Shown here one piece after another: positions 51,565 to 60,499 of a stretch of DNA of 64,000 nt (position 1 is the stretch's first letter; the number at the start of each line of letters is the position of its first letter). Origin of the DNA: an uncultured Pelagibacteraceae bacterium (GTDB taxonomy: Bacteria; Pseudomonadota; Alphaproteobacteria; Pelagibacterales; Pelagibacteraceae). The stretch spans positions 41,983-105,982 of the forward strand of contig CACGKZ010000002.1 in NCBI GenBank assembly GCA_902573835.1. The letters run 5' to 3'. The notes below the pieces were generated by a model. It worked only from the letters and a program-made list of their open reading frames with translations, did not search any database and was not told the origin of the DNA. The position numbers and the translations under genes are program-made.

Positions 51565-51954
51565 TTAAATTAAGGAAAAAAGCTGATCTGGTAACTTTGT
51601 AATTTTACCATTTGAAGAAACTACAGCTAATTCTATAGTAGAGGTAAAAATTAGTTTATTTGCTTTTTCTATATTTTGCTCAAGAACTAGTCTAACTGGG
51701 CTTTTTTCTGTAATTTTTGAAACAACAATTAAATCATCTTCAAATTTAGCTGGTGCTATATATTTTGATGAAAGTGACTTTACCACAAAAATGACATCAA
51801 ATTTATCCTTCATTTCAAGATGTTTGAGTTTTAATTTTTCATAAATAAGTTCTGTTCTAGCTCTCTCAGTAAATTTGAAATAATTAGCGTAAAATACTAC
51901 TCCTGCAGCGTCTGTGTCTTCGTAATATATTCTTACTTTATATTTATGATCCAT
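51565..51954 (-). CDS. ybgC: YbgC-type acyl-CoA thioesterase
   Basis: 129 residues from ATG 51954. The hot-dog fold motif is RIYYEDTDAAGVVFYANYFKFTERARTE (shown split: YYEDTDAAGVVFYANY, with catalytic Asp). Typical YbgC proteins hydrolyse short acyl-CoAs and lie in tol-pal operons; no tol gene is present here. The frame extends 27 codons upstream without the domain, so the later start is chosen. Confidence 0.9.
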   Translation of the reverse strand: MDHKYKVRIYYEDTDAAGVVFYANYFKFTERARTELIYEKLKLKHLEMKDKFDVIFVVKSLSSKYIAPAKFEDDLIVVSKITEKSPVRLVLEQNIEKANKLIFTSTIELAVVSSNGKITKLPDQLFSLI

Positions 51955-52065
51955 CAGATGAATATATGTTCTAATTTGTGCAACTGCAACTTGCTTGAAT
52001 TTCTTTCTTATTTTGAACAATTTTATGACAACCAATCTACTAAATCTGTATTTAAATAAATAATT

Positions 52066-52269
52066 ATGAAAATATTATCAATCGCAGCTTTACTGCTAAT
52101 GTTGACAAACTGTGCCGGCGGTAACGTAGCAAAAATTAAGTTAGGCAAAAAGTGTACTATTGCTGACTCAAAGCAGATACAGGAGTCCTCATTTATCTGG
52201 TTCGTTTCAAAAGAAGCGCTTAATGACTTTGATAAAAGGATTAATAAAAAACATTGTTTGAATAGTTAA
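52066..52269 (+). CDS. small lipoprotein of unknown function
   Basis: 67 residues. The signal sequence MKILSIAALLLMLTNC ends with lipobox LTNC, so Cys 16 should be lipidated. The mature part has two more cysteines (KKCTIAD, KKHCLN) that may form a disulfide. It is divergent from the ybgC gene and followed by a near-perfect palindrome. No family recognised. Confidence 0.75.
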   Translation: MKILSIAALLLMLTNCAGGNVAKIKLGKKCTIADSKQIQESSFIWFVSKEALNDFDKRINKKHCLNS

Positions 52270-52296
52270 TTTATTTTGAAAAAAATAAAAATGTGC

Positions 52297-52327
52297 TAAT
52301 AAGGGATAATGACATTATCCCTTATTA
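52297..52327. repeat. 15-bp perfect inverted repeat spanning a start codon
   Basis: TAATAAGGGATAATG and CATTATCCCTTATTA are exact reverse complements separated by one base. The ATG of the 57-residue gene (52309-52311) is the last three bases of the left arm. In RNA, it would fold into a hairpin that hides that start codon; it could also terminate the upstream lipoprotein transcript, although no strong T-run follows, or bind a protein. Confidence 0.85.
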
Positions 52328-52482
52328 TAGCTTGTTTATTGATTTTCATAATATTAATAATAACTCCGTTGATTGTAAGCAAGAAAGAGGAGGAAAGTTC
52401 TAAAAGTATAAATGAATGGGAAAAAATTAAACAATATGGAAAAAAAATTAATGAAAAAACAAGAAACAATAAAAATAAATGA
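52309..52482 (+). CDS. 57-residue membrane peptide coupled to the MBL hydrolase gene
   Basis: One N-terminal membrane segment (SLIIACLLIFIILIITPLIV) followed by a charged helical tail (KKEEESSKSINEWEKIKQYG). The stop overlaps the next start as ATGA (52479-52482), so translation of the hydrolase is probably coupled to it. The start codon sits in the 15-bp inverted repeat. No Shine-Dalgarno is clear, apart from AAGGGA eight bases before the ATG, which is part of the repeat. No family recognised. Confidence 0.65.
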   Translation: MTLSLIIACLLIFIILIITPLIVSKKEEESSKSINEWEKIKQYGKKINEKTRNNKNK

Positions 52483-53528
52483 AACTGTATTTAATCTATC
52501 TTTTAATTTTAAATATATTATTTTCAACTAATGTAATGGCGGAAAAACCATATCATCACCTATCAGATGGCACTTTTAGAAATCCAGAAGGATCGCCAAA
52601 AAGAAATCCTAATATTAAATGGTCCTATAAAATTTTTAATGAGGAGAGAAAAAAAATTAAAATCAATTTTCCAAAAGATCATGTTGTTCCAAGAAGTAAG
52701 GTTATTAAAGATTTAAAAGAAAATAAAAATAATGATTATATTGCATGGATTGGACACGCTACATTTTTAATAAAACTCGGAAATACCACAATTATCACAG
52801 ATCCACTATTCTCAAAAAATACGGGGCCATTAATTTTTGGACCAAAAAGATATGTTGATCCAGCTATAAATTTAAAAGAGGTTCCTAAAACAGATGTCTT
52901 TCTACTTACGCATAATCATTATGATCATCTTGATGTAAATGCAGTTAGAAATTTTCCACATAAAAATGCTAAGGTAATTACACCTTTAAAATTATCTAAA
53001 TATTTTAACCGTTACAAAGATGTGAAAGAATTAGACTGGTATGAAAAAGTTGAAATTAATGATAAATTACAAATTACTTTGTTACCTGCTGTGCATTGGT
53101 CAAAAAGAAGTTTGTTTGACACAAATAAAACTTTATGGGGAAATTACTTAATTCAATACAAAGATAAAAAAATTTTATTTGCATGTGATACAGGTGTAGG
53201 AAATATTTATAAAGACCTAGGAAACAAGTATGGTCCGATTGATATTACTTTTATAAATATTGGTGCATATAATTTTTTCCCAATAATGCCTGAAAAAGAT
53301 AAATCCGTTTATCATACAAATCCAGAAGAAGCTTTGAGCTTAGCAAGGGATCTTAAAAGTAAAAAAGTTATAGGCATGCATTGGGGTACAGTTATTCTCT
53401 CATTAGAACCAATCATGGAACCTCCTGAAAGATTTAAAAAAAATGCCAAAAAATTTGGTTTTGAAAAAGAAGATGCAATTGTTTTCAAAATTGGTCAAGT
53501 GACAAAGCTATCCGAAATTTTAAATTAA
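52479..53528 (+). CDS. periplasmic metallo-beta-lactamase-fold hydrolase, NAPE-PLD/UlaG-like
   Basis: 349 residues with a signal peptide (LYLIYLLILNILFSTNVMAE). The zinc motif is LTHNHYDHLD, preceded by WIGHATFLIKLGNTTIITDPLF; further ligands are VHWSKRS, FACDTG and GMHWGT. The layout (long N-terminal stretch, IGHAT, ITDPLFS) matches N-acyl-phosphatidylethanolamine-phospholipase-D-like proteins. The substrate may be a phospholipid or lactone; not determinable here. It overlaps the 57-residue gene and the next convergent gene by four bases each. Confidence 0.85.
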   Translation: MKLYLIYLLILNILFSTNVMAEKPYHHLSDGTFRNPEGSPKRNPNIKWSYKIFNEERKKIKINFPKDHVVPRSKVIKDLKENKNNDYIAWIGHATFLIKLGNTTIITDPLFSKNTGPLIFGPKRYVDPAINLKEVPKTDVFLLTHNHYDHLDVNAVRNFPHKNAKVITPLKLSKYFNRYKDVKELDWYEKVEINDKLQITLLPAVHWSKRSLFDTNKTLWGNYLIQYKDKKILFACDTGVGNIYKDLGNKYGPIDITFINIGAYNFFPIMPEKDKSVYHTNPEEALSLARDLKSKKVIGMHWGTVILSLEPIMEPPERFKKNAKKFGFEKEDAIVFKIGQVTKLSEILN

Positions 53529-54706
53529 TTTAATTTTTTTTTATACTCTCTATCAATCATAGAAGTAAGAGAGTCAACTAAAGCATCCGAAAACTTAAAA
53601 ATTTCATTTGGTTTATATTCATTAGACTGGTTATTTCCTGGATTAGTTTTATCTTCAACAATAATATTAGAAGCTGGATCATTGTCCTTTAAATATACTA
53701 ACATTATCCAATTCTCATCCAACTCTTCATCTAACTTAATAAATATTTCAGAGGTCTCATATCGTCTATCAATTACTCTGAGCAATGACATTTTTTTTGG
53801 TAACCATCTTCTATTAAGTTGAAAAATGCAAGACGCCATACTTCTATAAAAGCTTTCTAAATTATTTTCTATTTTTTCTCTAGCAACATTAAATTGTCTC
53901 TCTTTTTCCAAAAGATCTGCCCTGGTATCATCATCTGAAACCTCAATACCTAATTGTTCTATTCTCTCTCTAATTTTTTGGTCTCTTATGGCTTGATATT
54001 TTAATTTAATTTTTTCAATTCTTTCTTGAACTTCTTCGTAATTTTCTCTTTCTTGATTTAAAACAAACTTCTCTAATGTTTTAATTTCTACAGCTTCTCT
54101 TTTTCTAAATTGTTCAATTTTCTTCTCCAATTTGATCTTTTCATAAAATAATCTTTGTTTTTCAGCTTGTTCTTTTCTTACCTGGGCTTGTTCTTCTCTA
54201 ATAAATCTTTTTAATTCAATTTTTCTCTCTTTAACTAATTTTATTTCCTCTTTTATTTCAGTCTGTTTCGCCTTTAATTCTTCTTGTTTCATCATTTTGT
54301 CTCTTCTGACAATGTCATCTTTTTCTTTTTTCATTTTCTTAAGTTGTTCTTGTCTTTTTCTATCTCGTTCTTCCTCAATAACTTGTTTAAAAGAGCTAAT
54401 TTTATCAGATATATTTTGAAAAAAACTTTGAAGTGTTTTATCTAAATTGAAATTAATTTTAAAATTAAAACTAAGTTTATCAGTAAATCTAATAATTTTT
54501 CTAAAAGTTTCTTTTGAGGAGCTTTTACTTTTTTTTGATTTTACTTTTCTTTTTTTAACTAAATATTTAAATTTTTTTTTAAAAGAACGTTTTTTTATTT
54601 TTTTTACTCGTTTTTTAGATTTGAGTCTTCTTTTTATTCTTCTTTTGTTTTTTGGTTTTCTTTTTACTCGTAACTTTTTTCTAACTTTTTTTTTCTTTTT
54701 TTTCAT
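53525..54706 (-). CDS. extremely basic coiled-coil protein of unknown function
   Basis: 393 residues in three parts. Residues 1 to about 66 are nearly all lysine and arginine (for example KKKKKKVRKKLRVKRKPKNK). Residues of about 100-270 form a long charged helix or coiled coil (ERDRKRQEQLKKMKKEKDDI). The last 120 or so look globular (NNLESFYRSMASCIFQLNRR, ENWIMLVYLKDND). There is no signal peptide or membrane segment. The N-terminus resembles histone-H1-type tails and suggests binding to nucleic acid or another polyanion (inference). It ends convergently with the MBL gene. Confidence 0.8.
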   Translation of the reverse strand: MKKKKKKVRKKLRVKRKPKNKRRIKRRLKSKKRVKKIKKRSFKKKFKYLVKKRKVKSKKSKSSSKETFRKIIRFTDKLSFNFKINFNLDKTLQSFFQNISDKISSFKQVIEEERDRKRQEQLKKMKKEKDDIVRRDKMMKQEELKAKQTEIKEEIKLVKERKIELKRFIREEQAQVRKEQAEKQRLFYEKIKLEKKIEQFRKREAVEIKTLEKFVLNQERENYEEVQERIEKIKLKYQAIRDQKIRERIEQLGIEVSDDDTRADLLEKERQFNVAREKIENNLESFYRSMASCIFQLNRRWLPKKMSLLRVIDRRYETSEIFIKLDEELDENWIMLVYLKDNDPASNIIVEDKTNPGNNQSNEYKPNEIFKFSDALVDSLTSMIDREYKKKLN

Positions 54707-54732
54707 ACCTGATAATAATTAAATATCAGTTT

Positions 54733-55938
54733 TTATGAATATATATAGTCTCTTGTAGGTCGGGCTGCATTGAAGTTCTTCACAATTTGTAATTGAAATA
54801 CCGCTAAGTCTCTATATCTAAAAGCTGCAGCACAACTTGCTAGATAAAAAGACCACATTTTTACAAATTTTTCATCAAACATATCTTTGACCAAATGCTT
54901 TTTTGCCATAAATCTATTCAACCAGCTTAAAAGCGTTTTATCATAATGACGAATAAGAGTTTCAGTATCAGCAACTATTAAGCCTGTTTTTTCTATAGGT
55001 TTTACTATCTGACTCAATGAGGGACAAATTCCCCCTGGAAAAATATATTTATTAATGAATTTGTTTGGCGGAGAGGGTTTGTCAACAACTCCAATAGTAT
55101 GTAATAAAAACATCCCATCGTTTTTAAGAAGTTTACTTATCGATTTAAAAAATACATTATAAAATTTTTTTCCTACATGCTCAAACATTCCAACAGAGTA
55201 AATTCTATCGTATTCTCCTTTAACCTCTCTATAGTCAGCTAATTCAAATGAAACTTGATTATCTAGGTTTAATTCTTTAGCTTTTTTTTTACAGTAATTA
55301 ATTTGATTTTTGCTTAGTGATATCCCTTTAACCTCACATCCTTTTTGTCTAGCAATTTCAAAAGCCATTCCTCCCCAGCCGCAACCTACCTCTAGAATCT
55401 TTTGACCACTTTTAATATTTAATTTTTTGATAATATGATCAATTTTGTTTTGTTGAGCTTCTTCCAAAGTTTTTGTATTTTCTTTCCAGTAAGCGCACGA
55501 ATACTGTCTATGCTTTGTATCTAGAAAAATATCATATAATTTTTCTCCTTTATCACCGCCTATATCATAATGATGTTCAACATTTTTTCTTGCTTTACCT
55601 GGTAAATTAAAATTTGAAATAAATCTTACTGCTTGATAAATTTTTTTAGATAAATAACTAGCCGTAGTAATTTCTTCTCGACCAAGATTTTCTACTAAGG
55701 ACATTAAAAATTCTTCTAAGCTTCCGTTTTGAATTAAAATTTCATTTCTCATATATGCCTCCGGAAACTCTAACTCAGGGTCAAGAATCAGTTTCCATTT
55801 TAAATTTTCTTTTAATAATTTTAAAGTAATAGGATTATCTTTTCGAGGACTCCCGCAAATATATTTTTGACCAGTGGAGTCTTCTAAAATAATTCCATTT
55901 TTTTTATAAATTCTGCTTAAAACTTTTGCTAAAATCAT
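54733..55938 (-). CDS. cfa: cyclopropane-fatty-acyl-phospholipid synthase family methyltransferase
   Basis: 401 residues. The SAM-binding core is ILEVGCGWGGMAFEIARQKG, followed by GISLSKNQINYCKKKA and YSVGMFEHVGKKFY (with bicarbonate-site Glu/His). YSCAYW near residue 155 and FPGGICPSLSQI are Cfa signatures. It methylates double bonds of membrane lipid acyl chains. Close by is the DapA-family gene, two bases upstream, probably in one transcript. Confidence 0.92.
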   Translation of the reverse strand: MILAKVLSRIYKKNGIILEDSTGQKYICGSPRKDNPITLKLLKENLKWKLILDPELEFPEAYMRNEILIQNGSLEEFLMSLVENLGREEITTASYLSKKIYQAVRFISNFNLPGKARKNVEHHYDIGGDKGEKLYDIFLDTKHRQYSCAYWKENTKTLEEAQQNKIDHIIKKLNIKSGQKILEVGCGWGGMAFEIARQKGCEVKGISLSKNQINYCKKKAKELNLDNQVSFELADYREVKGEYDRIYSVGMFEHVGKKFYNVFFKSISKLLKNDGMFLLHTIGVVDKPSPPNKFINKYIFPGGICPSLSQIVKPIEKTGLIVADTETLIRHYDKTLLSWLNRFMAKKHLVKDMFDEKFVKMWSFYLASCAAAFRYRDLAVFQLQIVKNFNAARPTRDYIYS

Positions 55939-55940
55939 AT

Positions 55941-56825
55941 TTATGCTGCGATATTTTTTTTAAAACTAAACTTTAAAGTTTCAAGTTTTTTAAATAATTC
56001 TTTACTTTCTTTAGAATTTAATAATCTCAAAGGGGGTAATAAATTTTTAAATTTTGAATTTTGGGTGGACATATAGCTATGTAAGCTTGAGATTAAATTA
56101 TAATTATCAAAAACTTGTCTTACCATAATTAATTTTTTATTATTAGGTTGAGGCCTATTGTTTTCATAGTTATCGAAAACCTCCCTTGCTAACTTATGCG
56201 TAACATTAGCAATAGCAGAAATACATCCAGAACACCCGATTTGCAAACCTTTGAGTAGCTTTGACTCATCTCCTGGAAAAATTAAAAAATCTTTTATCTT
56301 AAGATTTTCGTACAAATTATAAGTTGAGTCCTTACAACCAATAATATTTTTAGGGAATGCCTCAACTAATTTTTTAACAAAATTTTCTTCAAATTTAAAA
56401 CCACTTAATTTTTCAAAATTATAAAGAATAATTCTTACCTTAGGGGTTTCTTTAATTATTTTTGAATAAAATTCAAAAACTCCAGCTTCAGTATTACCCT
56501 TATAATAGGCCGGAGGCATTATAAGAAAGTTTTGAAAATCATATTCTAATGAGTACTTAATAAATTCAATAGTTTCCTTTACAGAATTACAGCCAGTTCC
56601 TAAGTGAAAATTTTTTTTAAATTTGCTTAATGGAAGCTTTGAAACTAGTTCCTTTTTTTCTGCCATTGAAATTAATTGGCTTTGTCCTGTAGAACCAAAA
56701 AAGAAAACACCATGCAAGCCGTCCTTTATAATATTTTCGGCATGAGATATTGTTTCTTCAATATTTAACGAACCATTTTCCTCTATAACGCTTAGAGTGG
56801 CTGCATAAACACCTTTTTTCATCAT
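55941..56825 (-). CDS. DapA/NanA-family aldolase (dihydrodipicolinate synthase-like)
   Basis: 294 residues of TIM-barrel. The Schiff-base lysine is in IIGCKDSTYN, the tyrosine in RIILYNFEKLSG and the GXXGE-type loop reads FFGSTGQSQLIS. The family covers lysine synthesis, sialic acid lyase and other pyruvate aldolases. The loop GSTGQ differs from the GTTGE of DapA, so lysine synthesis is not assured. It precedes cfa. Confidence 0.82.
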   Translation of the reverse strand: MMKKGVYAATLSVIEENGSLNIEETISHAENIIKDGLHGVFFFGSTGQSQLISMAEKKELVSKLPLSKFKKNFHLGTGCNSVKETIEFIKYSLEYDFQNFLIMPPAYYKGNTEAGVFEFYSKIIKETPKVRIILYNFEKLSGFKFEENFVKKLVEAFPKNIIGCKDSTYNLYENLKIKDFLIFPGDESKLLKGLQIGCSGCISAIANVTHKLAREVFDNYENNRPQPNNKKLIMVRQVFDNYNLISSLHSYMSTQNSKFKNLLPPLRLLNSKESKELFKKLETLKFSFKKNIAA

Positions 56826-56872
56826 AATCTTACCTAAATTTATATGTCTAAGTTATAATAATATATTTCAAA

Positions 56873-57817
56873 ATGAAAGTTCTTGTTATACAGCAAAGAT
56901 ATGGGATAGGGGATATGCTTATATTTTTGCCTTACCTAAAGGCTATATCCGAAAAAAACAATGTTAAAATTTCTCTGTTAGCCAAAAAAACATCTAGATC
57001 ATCAGAGTTATTTAGAGATGAAAATTTTCTTGATGAGATAATAAATTTAGATACATCTAATGATAGAATTTCAGGATTTTTAAAACTATCTAAAGAAATA
57101 AAAAAAAGGAAATTTGACAAAGTATATATATTTAATGGCTCAATAAGGTATAGATTTTTATCTATAATTGCGGGGATAAAAAATATATATCAATATCCAC
57201 TTTTTACTTCTAAAGATATAATATATCAAACAGCAAAAGTTTTTACTGAAACACAAGTTGGTAAAATTCTTTCTACAGAGCCAAATCTATTTTTAAAAAA
57301 TGAAGAAATAATTAAAGCGAAAGACACTTATAATATAAATGATCAAACCAAAAATATTATTTTAGGTGTTTCTGCTTCTGGACCAACAAAAAGATGGGAT
57401 ATAGAAAATTATATAGAATTAGCATCTCAATTAAATCAACTTAAAAAATGTAAGTTTTTTATTGCTGCTGGTAAAAATGATTTAGAAATTGTTGATAAAA
57501 TTAAATTTTCAAATATCAACTCTTGCTGTATTACAATGGAAAAATTATCGATTTCAAATATTCTTCCTATAATTAAAAATTGTAATTTATACATAGGAAA
57601 CGATACTGGATTCATGCATATGAGCGCTTCGTTAGGAATAAAATCAATTGGAATTTTTATGGACTCTCCAGCCTATTCTTACAGCAGTTATTCAAGAAAT
57701 ATAGTTCCGATTGTCCCTAAAGGTGAAACAGTTAAAAGTACAACTCACGATACTCTTGGAAAAGATAACATTTCTTTAGAGGAAGTCTTCAAAACTGCAA
57801 AAAAATATTTGGACTAA
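56873..57817 (+). CDS. family-9 glycosyltransferase (heptosyltransferase-like)
   Basis: 314 residues. The N-terminal domain is VLVIQQRYGIGDMLIFLPYL, followed by a Rossmann half with ILGVSASGPTKRWDIENYIEL and CNLYIGNDTGFMHMSASLGI, the donor motif. LPS core heptosyltransferases (WaaC/WaaF) have this plan; the sugar and acceptor are unknown. The end overlaps the convergent J-domain gene by four bases. Confidence 0.88.
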   Translation: MKVLVIQQRYGIGDMLIFLPYLKAISEKNNVKISLLAKKTSRSSELFRDENFLDEIINLDTSNDRISGFLKLSKEIKKRKFDKVYIFNGSIRYRFLSIIAGIKNIYQYPLFTSKDIIYQTAKVFTETQVGKILSTEPNLFLKNEEIIKAKDTYNINDQTKNIILGVSASGPTKRWDIENYIELASQLNQLKKCKFFIAAGKNDLEIVDKIKFSNINSCCITMEKLSISNILPIIKNCNLYIGNDTGFMHMSASLGIKSIGIFMDSPAYSYSSYSRNIVPIVPKGETVKSTTHDTLGKDNISLEEVFKTAKKYLD

Positions 57818-58314
57818 CTAAAGTCAGTTTTTAAAATTTTTTCTTTTGCCTCATTTACTAACTGACTAAGTCGTTCTGAATTCACGTCACGGTTCATATC
57901 TGGATGTATTTTTTTTTGTAATTTTGCCGCTGTTTTTAAAACATCTTCTTTAGAACATCCTTTTTTTAAACCTAAAATTTTGTAGCTTTCTTCAGTAGAT
58001 ATACTTGTGGTTGCCTGTGAACTTTTATTGCCAAATCTCCCTGAGCTTCTCAAAACTTGTATAAGTCTCCATAATTGAAATAATTGTAAAGCAGTAAAAC
58101 CTTTTATTTTTAAACCACTGAGAAGAATTAATAAAAAGGGGAGTGAAAATATATATTTGCCTCCTATTGCTAAAATTGCTGCTAAAAAGATAGATATTAC
58201 TATTGCTAATCTTTTCAAAAATTGTGCTATTTTTTTAGTACTAGTTTTGGCAAACCAATTTAAAAATAAATAAACAATGACAAATATGATAATTCCAATT
58301 AAAAACCAATTCAT
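57814..58314 (-). CDS. membrane-anchored J-domain protein
   Basis: 166 residues: two to three hydrophobic segments at the N-terminus (WFLIGIIIFVIVYLFLNWFA; LAIVISIFLAAILAIGGKYI) and a C-terminal J domain with the HPD motif in KKIHPDMNRD. This matches the TIM14/DnaJ-type co-chaperone architecture that stimulates DnaK at a membrane. It is divergent from ptrB with 14 bases between the starts. Confidence 0.88.
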   Translation of the reverse strand: MNWFLIGIIIFVIVYLFLNWFAKTSTKKIAQFLKRLAIVISIFLAAILAIGGKYIFSLPFLLILLSGLKIKGFTALQLFQLWRLIQVLRSSGRFGNKSSQATTSISTEESYKILGLKKGCSKEDVLKTAAKLQKKIHPDMNRDVNSERLSQLVNEAKEKILKTDFS

Positions 58315-58328
58315 ATAATTCTTTTAAA

Positions 58329-60407
58329 ATGATTATACCAGAATTAAAAAAAATAAAGAGCGAGAAAAAGTATCACAATACTACTTTAAAGGATGATTAT
58401 TCTTGGGTGGATCAGCCTGATATTTTAGATGTTTTAAAAAATCCAAATAAACTAAATCCTGATGTTAAAAAGTACATTGAAGAAAATAATTTATTAACTG
58501 AAAAATATTTTGAAGATGTTAAAAATCTGCAAAAAAAACTTTTTAATGAAATTAAATCAAAAATTAAACTTGATGATACATCTTTAAAATTCAAAGATAA
58601 AAAATACTTTTATTGGAGTAAAACCGAAGCAAAAGGTAATTATGGTAAGCGATTAAGACAATTAGTCGATAAATCTAAACCAGAGGAAATTTATTTTGAT
58701 GGGGACTTAGAAAAGAAAAAATCTGGATCAGAATATTTTGGCCTAGGTAGTGTCAGTGTTTCCCATAATGATGACCGTATGGCATATTCTCTAGATTTAA
58801 AAGGATCTGAGTATTACACAATTTATTTAAGAGATTTAACTAATAATAAAAATTTACCTGATCAAATTGAAAATACTAGCGGAAGTATTACTTGGTCACT
58901 AGATAGTAAAAGTTTTTTTTATTCTAAACTAGATAAATTTCATAGACCTAGAAAAATTTATAAACATTTTTTAGGTAAACCTGTTAAAAATGATGAGCTT
59001 ATTTTTGAAGAAAAAGATGAGACTTTTACATGCAGTATTAGTTTAACATCAGATGAAAAATATTTCATAATTTCTACTTCAGATCATATTACCACTGAAG
59101 AGTATTTCTTTGAGTCGATTAGCGATGACATTAAGCCAAAACTATTTAGAAAAAGAAAAAAAGACGTGCGTTATTCTTTAGACTCCTGGAAGGATTATTT
59201 CTATGTTCATACCAATGAAGATGCAAGAGACTACAAAATTTTAAGGTGTAAAAAAAACGATATTGAAAATTTGGAGGAATTTGTACCGCCAAAAAAAGAG
59301 ACGGTTATTGGTGGTTTAGATTTTTTAGATAATTATATAATTAGAGCTGAAAAATCTGATGCAATACCAAAGTTATATGTGAGAAATATTAATACAAATG
59401 AAGAGGAGGAAATAAAAATTTCTAACGAACCAATTGGTGTTCCTGGAGCCAGTTTAATGCAAAAGGATACTAGCACCTCTAAAATTAGAATTAGCTGGGA
59501 AAGTATGGCTACACCAGGTAAAATATTTGAATACGATATTAAAACAAAAGAAAAAAAACTAGTTAAAGAAGTTGAAATTCCATCCGGTCATGATCCAAAT
59601 AAATATGTTGTTGAAAGAATAAAAGCTAAATCTCATGATGGACGAATGATACCTATTAGTTTAGTTAGACTTAAAAGTTCAAAACAAGACGGAACGTCAA
59701 AAATATTATTATATGCTTACGGAGCCTATAAGCATAGTGTATCTCCATCATTTAGTGCCTCAAGATTTTGCTTAGTTGATAGAGGTATTTCATTCGCAAT
59801 CGCACATGTAAGAGGCGGGGGAGATTTAGGAGACAATTGGCATACAGAAGGGAAAAAGAAACTTAAGAAAAATACCTTTCACGATTATATTGCATGTGCA
59901 AATCACTTAATTGAGCAAAGGTATACACATAAAGGTGGATTATGTTTTTACGGAGGTAGTGCTGGAGGACTTACAGGAGGTAGTGTAGCAAATATGGCTC
60001 CAGAATTATTTTTTGCAATGTTACTTCTAGTACCTTTTGTAGATACAATGACAACGATGTTAAATGAAAAACTTCCACTTACACCGGCTGAGTGGGAGCT
60101 TTGGGGAAATCCAATTAAAAGTAAAGAGTACTTTGATTACATACTATCTTATTCGCCTTATAATAATTTGGGTAAAAAAAAGTATCCTCCGATGTTAATC
60201 ACGTCTTCAATATTTGATAACAGAGTTTTATATTCTGAGCCTGTAAAATATATCGCTAAATTAAGAGATGTTAAAGAGGATGACAATGAACAATTATTAA
60301 AATGTAAAATGGAAGCAGCTGGTCACGGCGGAATGAGTGGTAGAGATAATGCTATAAAAGAACTTGCTGAAGAATATAGTTTTATTTTAAAGAACGCTAA
60401 AGTTTAA
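58329..60407 (+). CDS. ptrB: oligopeptidase B (S9 prolyl-oligopeptidase family)
   Basis: 692 residues. An N-terminal beta-propeller is followed by the alpha/beta-hydrolase domain: YAYGAYKHSVSPSFS, AHVRGGGDLGDNWHTEGKK, the nucleophile serine in FYGGSAGGLTGG, and the catalytic His in AAGHGGMSGRDNA. It cleaves short peptides after basic residues. No signal peptide; cytosolic or periplasmic role uncertain. Confidence 0.93.
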   Translation: MIIPELKKIKSEKKYHNTTLKDDYSWVDQPDILDVLKNPNKLNPDVKKYIEENNLLTEKYFEDVKNLQKKLFNEIKSKIKLDDTSLKFKDKKYFYWSKTEAKGNYGKRLRQLVDKSKPEEIYFDGDLEKKKSGSEYFGLGSVSVSHNDDRMAYSLDLKGSEYYTIYLRDLTNNKNLPDQIENTSGSITWSLDSKSFFYSKLDKFHRPRKIYKHFLGKPVKNDELIFEEKDETFTCSISLTSDEKYFIISTSDHITTEEYFFESISDDIKPKLFRKRKKDVRYSLDSWKDYFYVHTNEDARDYKILRCKKNDIENLEEFVPPKKETVIGGLDFLDNYIIRAEKSDAIPKLYVRNINTNEEEEIKISNEPIGVPGASLMQKDTSTSKIRISWESMATPGKIFEYDIKTKEKKLVKEVEIPSGHDPNKYVVERIKAKSHDGRMIPISLVRLKSSKQDGTSKILLYAYGAYKHSVSPSFSASRFCLVDRGISFAIAHVRGGGDLGDNWHTEGKKKLKKNTFHDYIACANHLIEQRYTHKGGLCFYGGSAGGLTGGSVANMAPELFFAMLLLVPFVDTMTTMLNEKLPLTPAEWELWGNPIKSKEYFDYILSYSPYNNLGKKKYPPMLITSSIFDNRVLYSEPVKYIAKLRDVKEDDNEQLLKCKMEAAGHGGMSGRDNAIKELAEEYSFILKNAKV

Positions 60408-60450
60408 ATACCATCTTGAAAATTTAAAAAAAGATACCATATAAATCTTG

Positions 60451-60499
60451 TTGATTGCCGAAAGGGATCAACATTAACCTTGCTAACAAAGGAGGAAAT
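60451..60499 (+). promoter_or_regulatory. ROSE-type RNA thermometer in the hsp20 leader
   Basis: The leader holds a first hairpin (TTGAT...ATCAA, 60451-60471) and then CCTTGCTAACAAAGGAGG, in which CCTTG pairs with CAAAGG next to the Shine-Dalgarno with one bulged A. The TTGCT element opposite the Shine-Dalgarno is the hallmark of ROSE elements that control small heat-shock genes in alphaproteobacteria. The hairpin is short, so melting at warm temperature is plausible. Confidence 0.6.

Noticed and set aside
54447..54722. 91-residue phenylalanine-rich plus-strand frame
   Set aside because: It is the mirror of the lysine/arginine codons of the basic coiled-coil gene.
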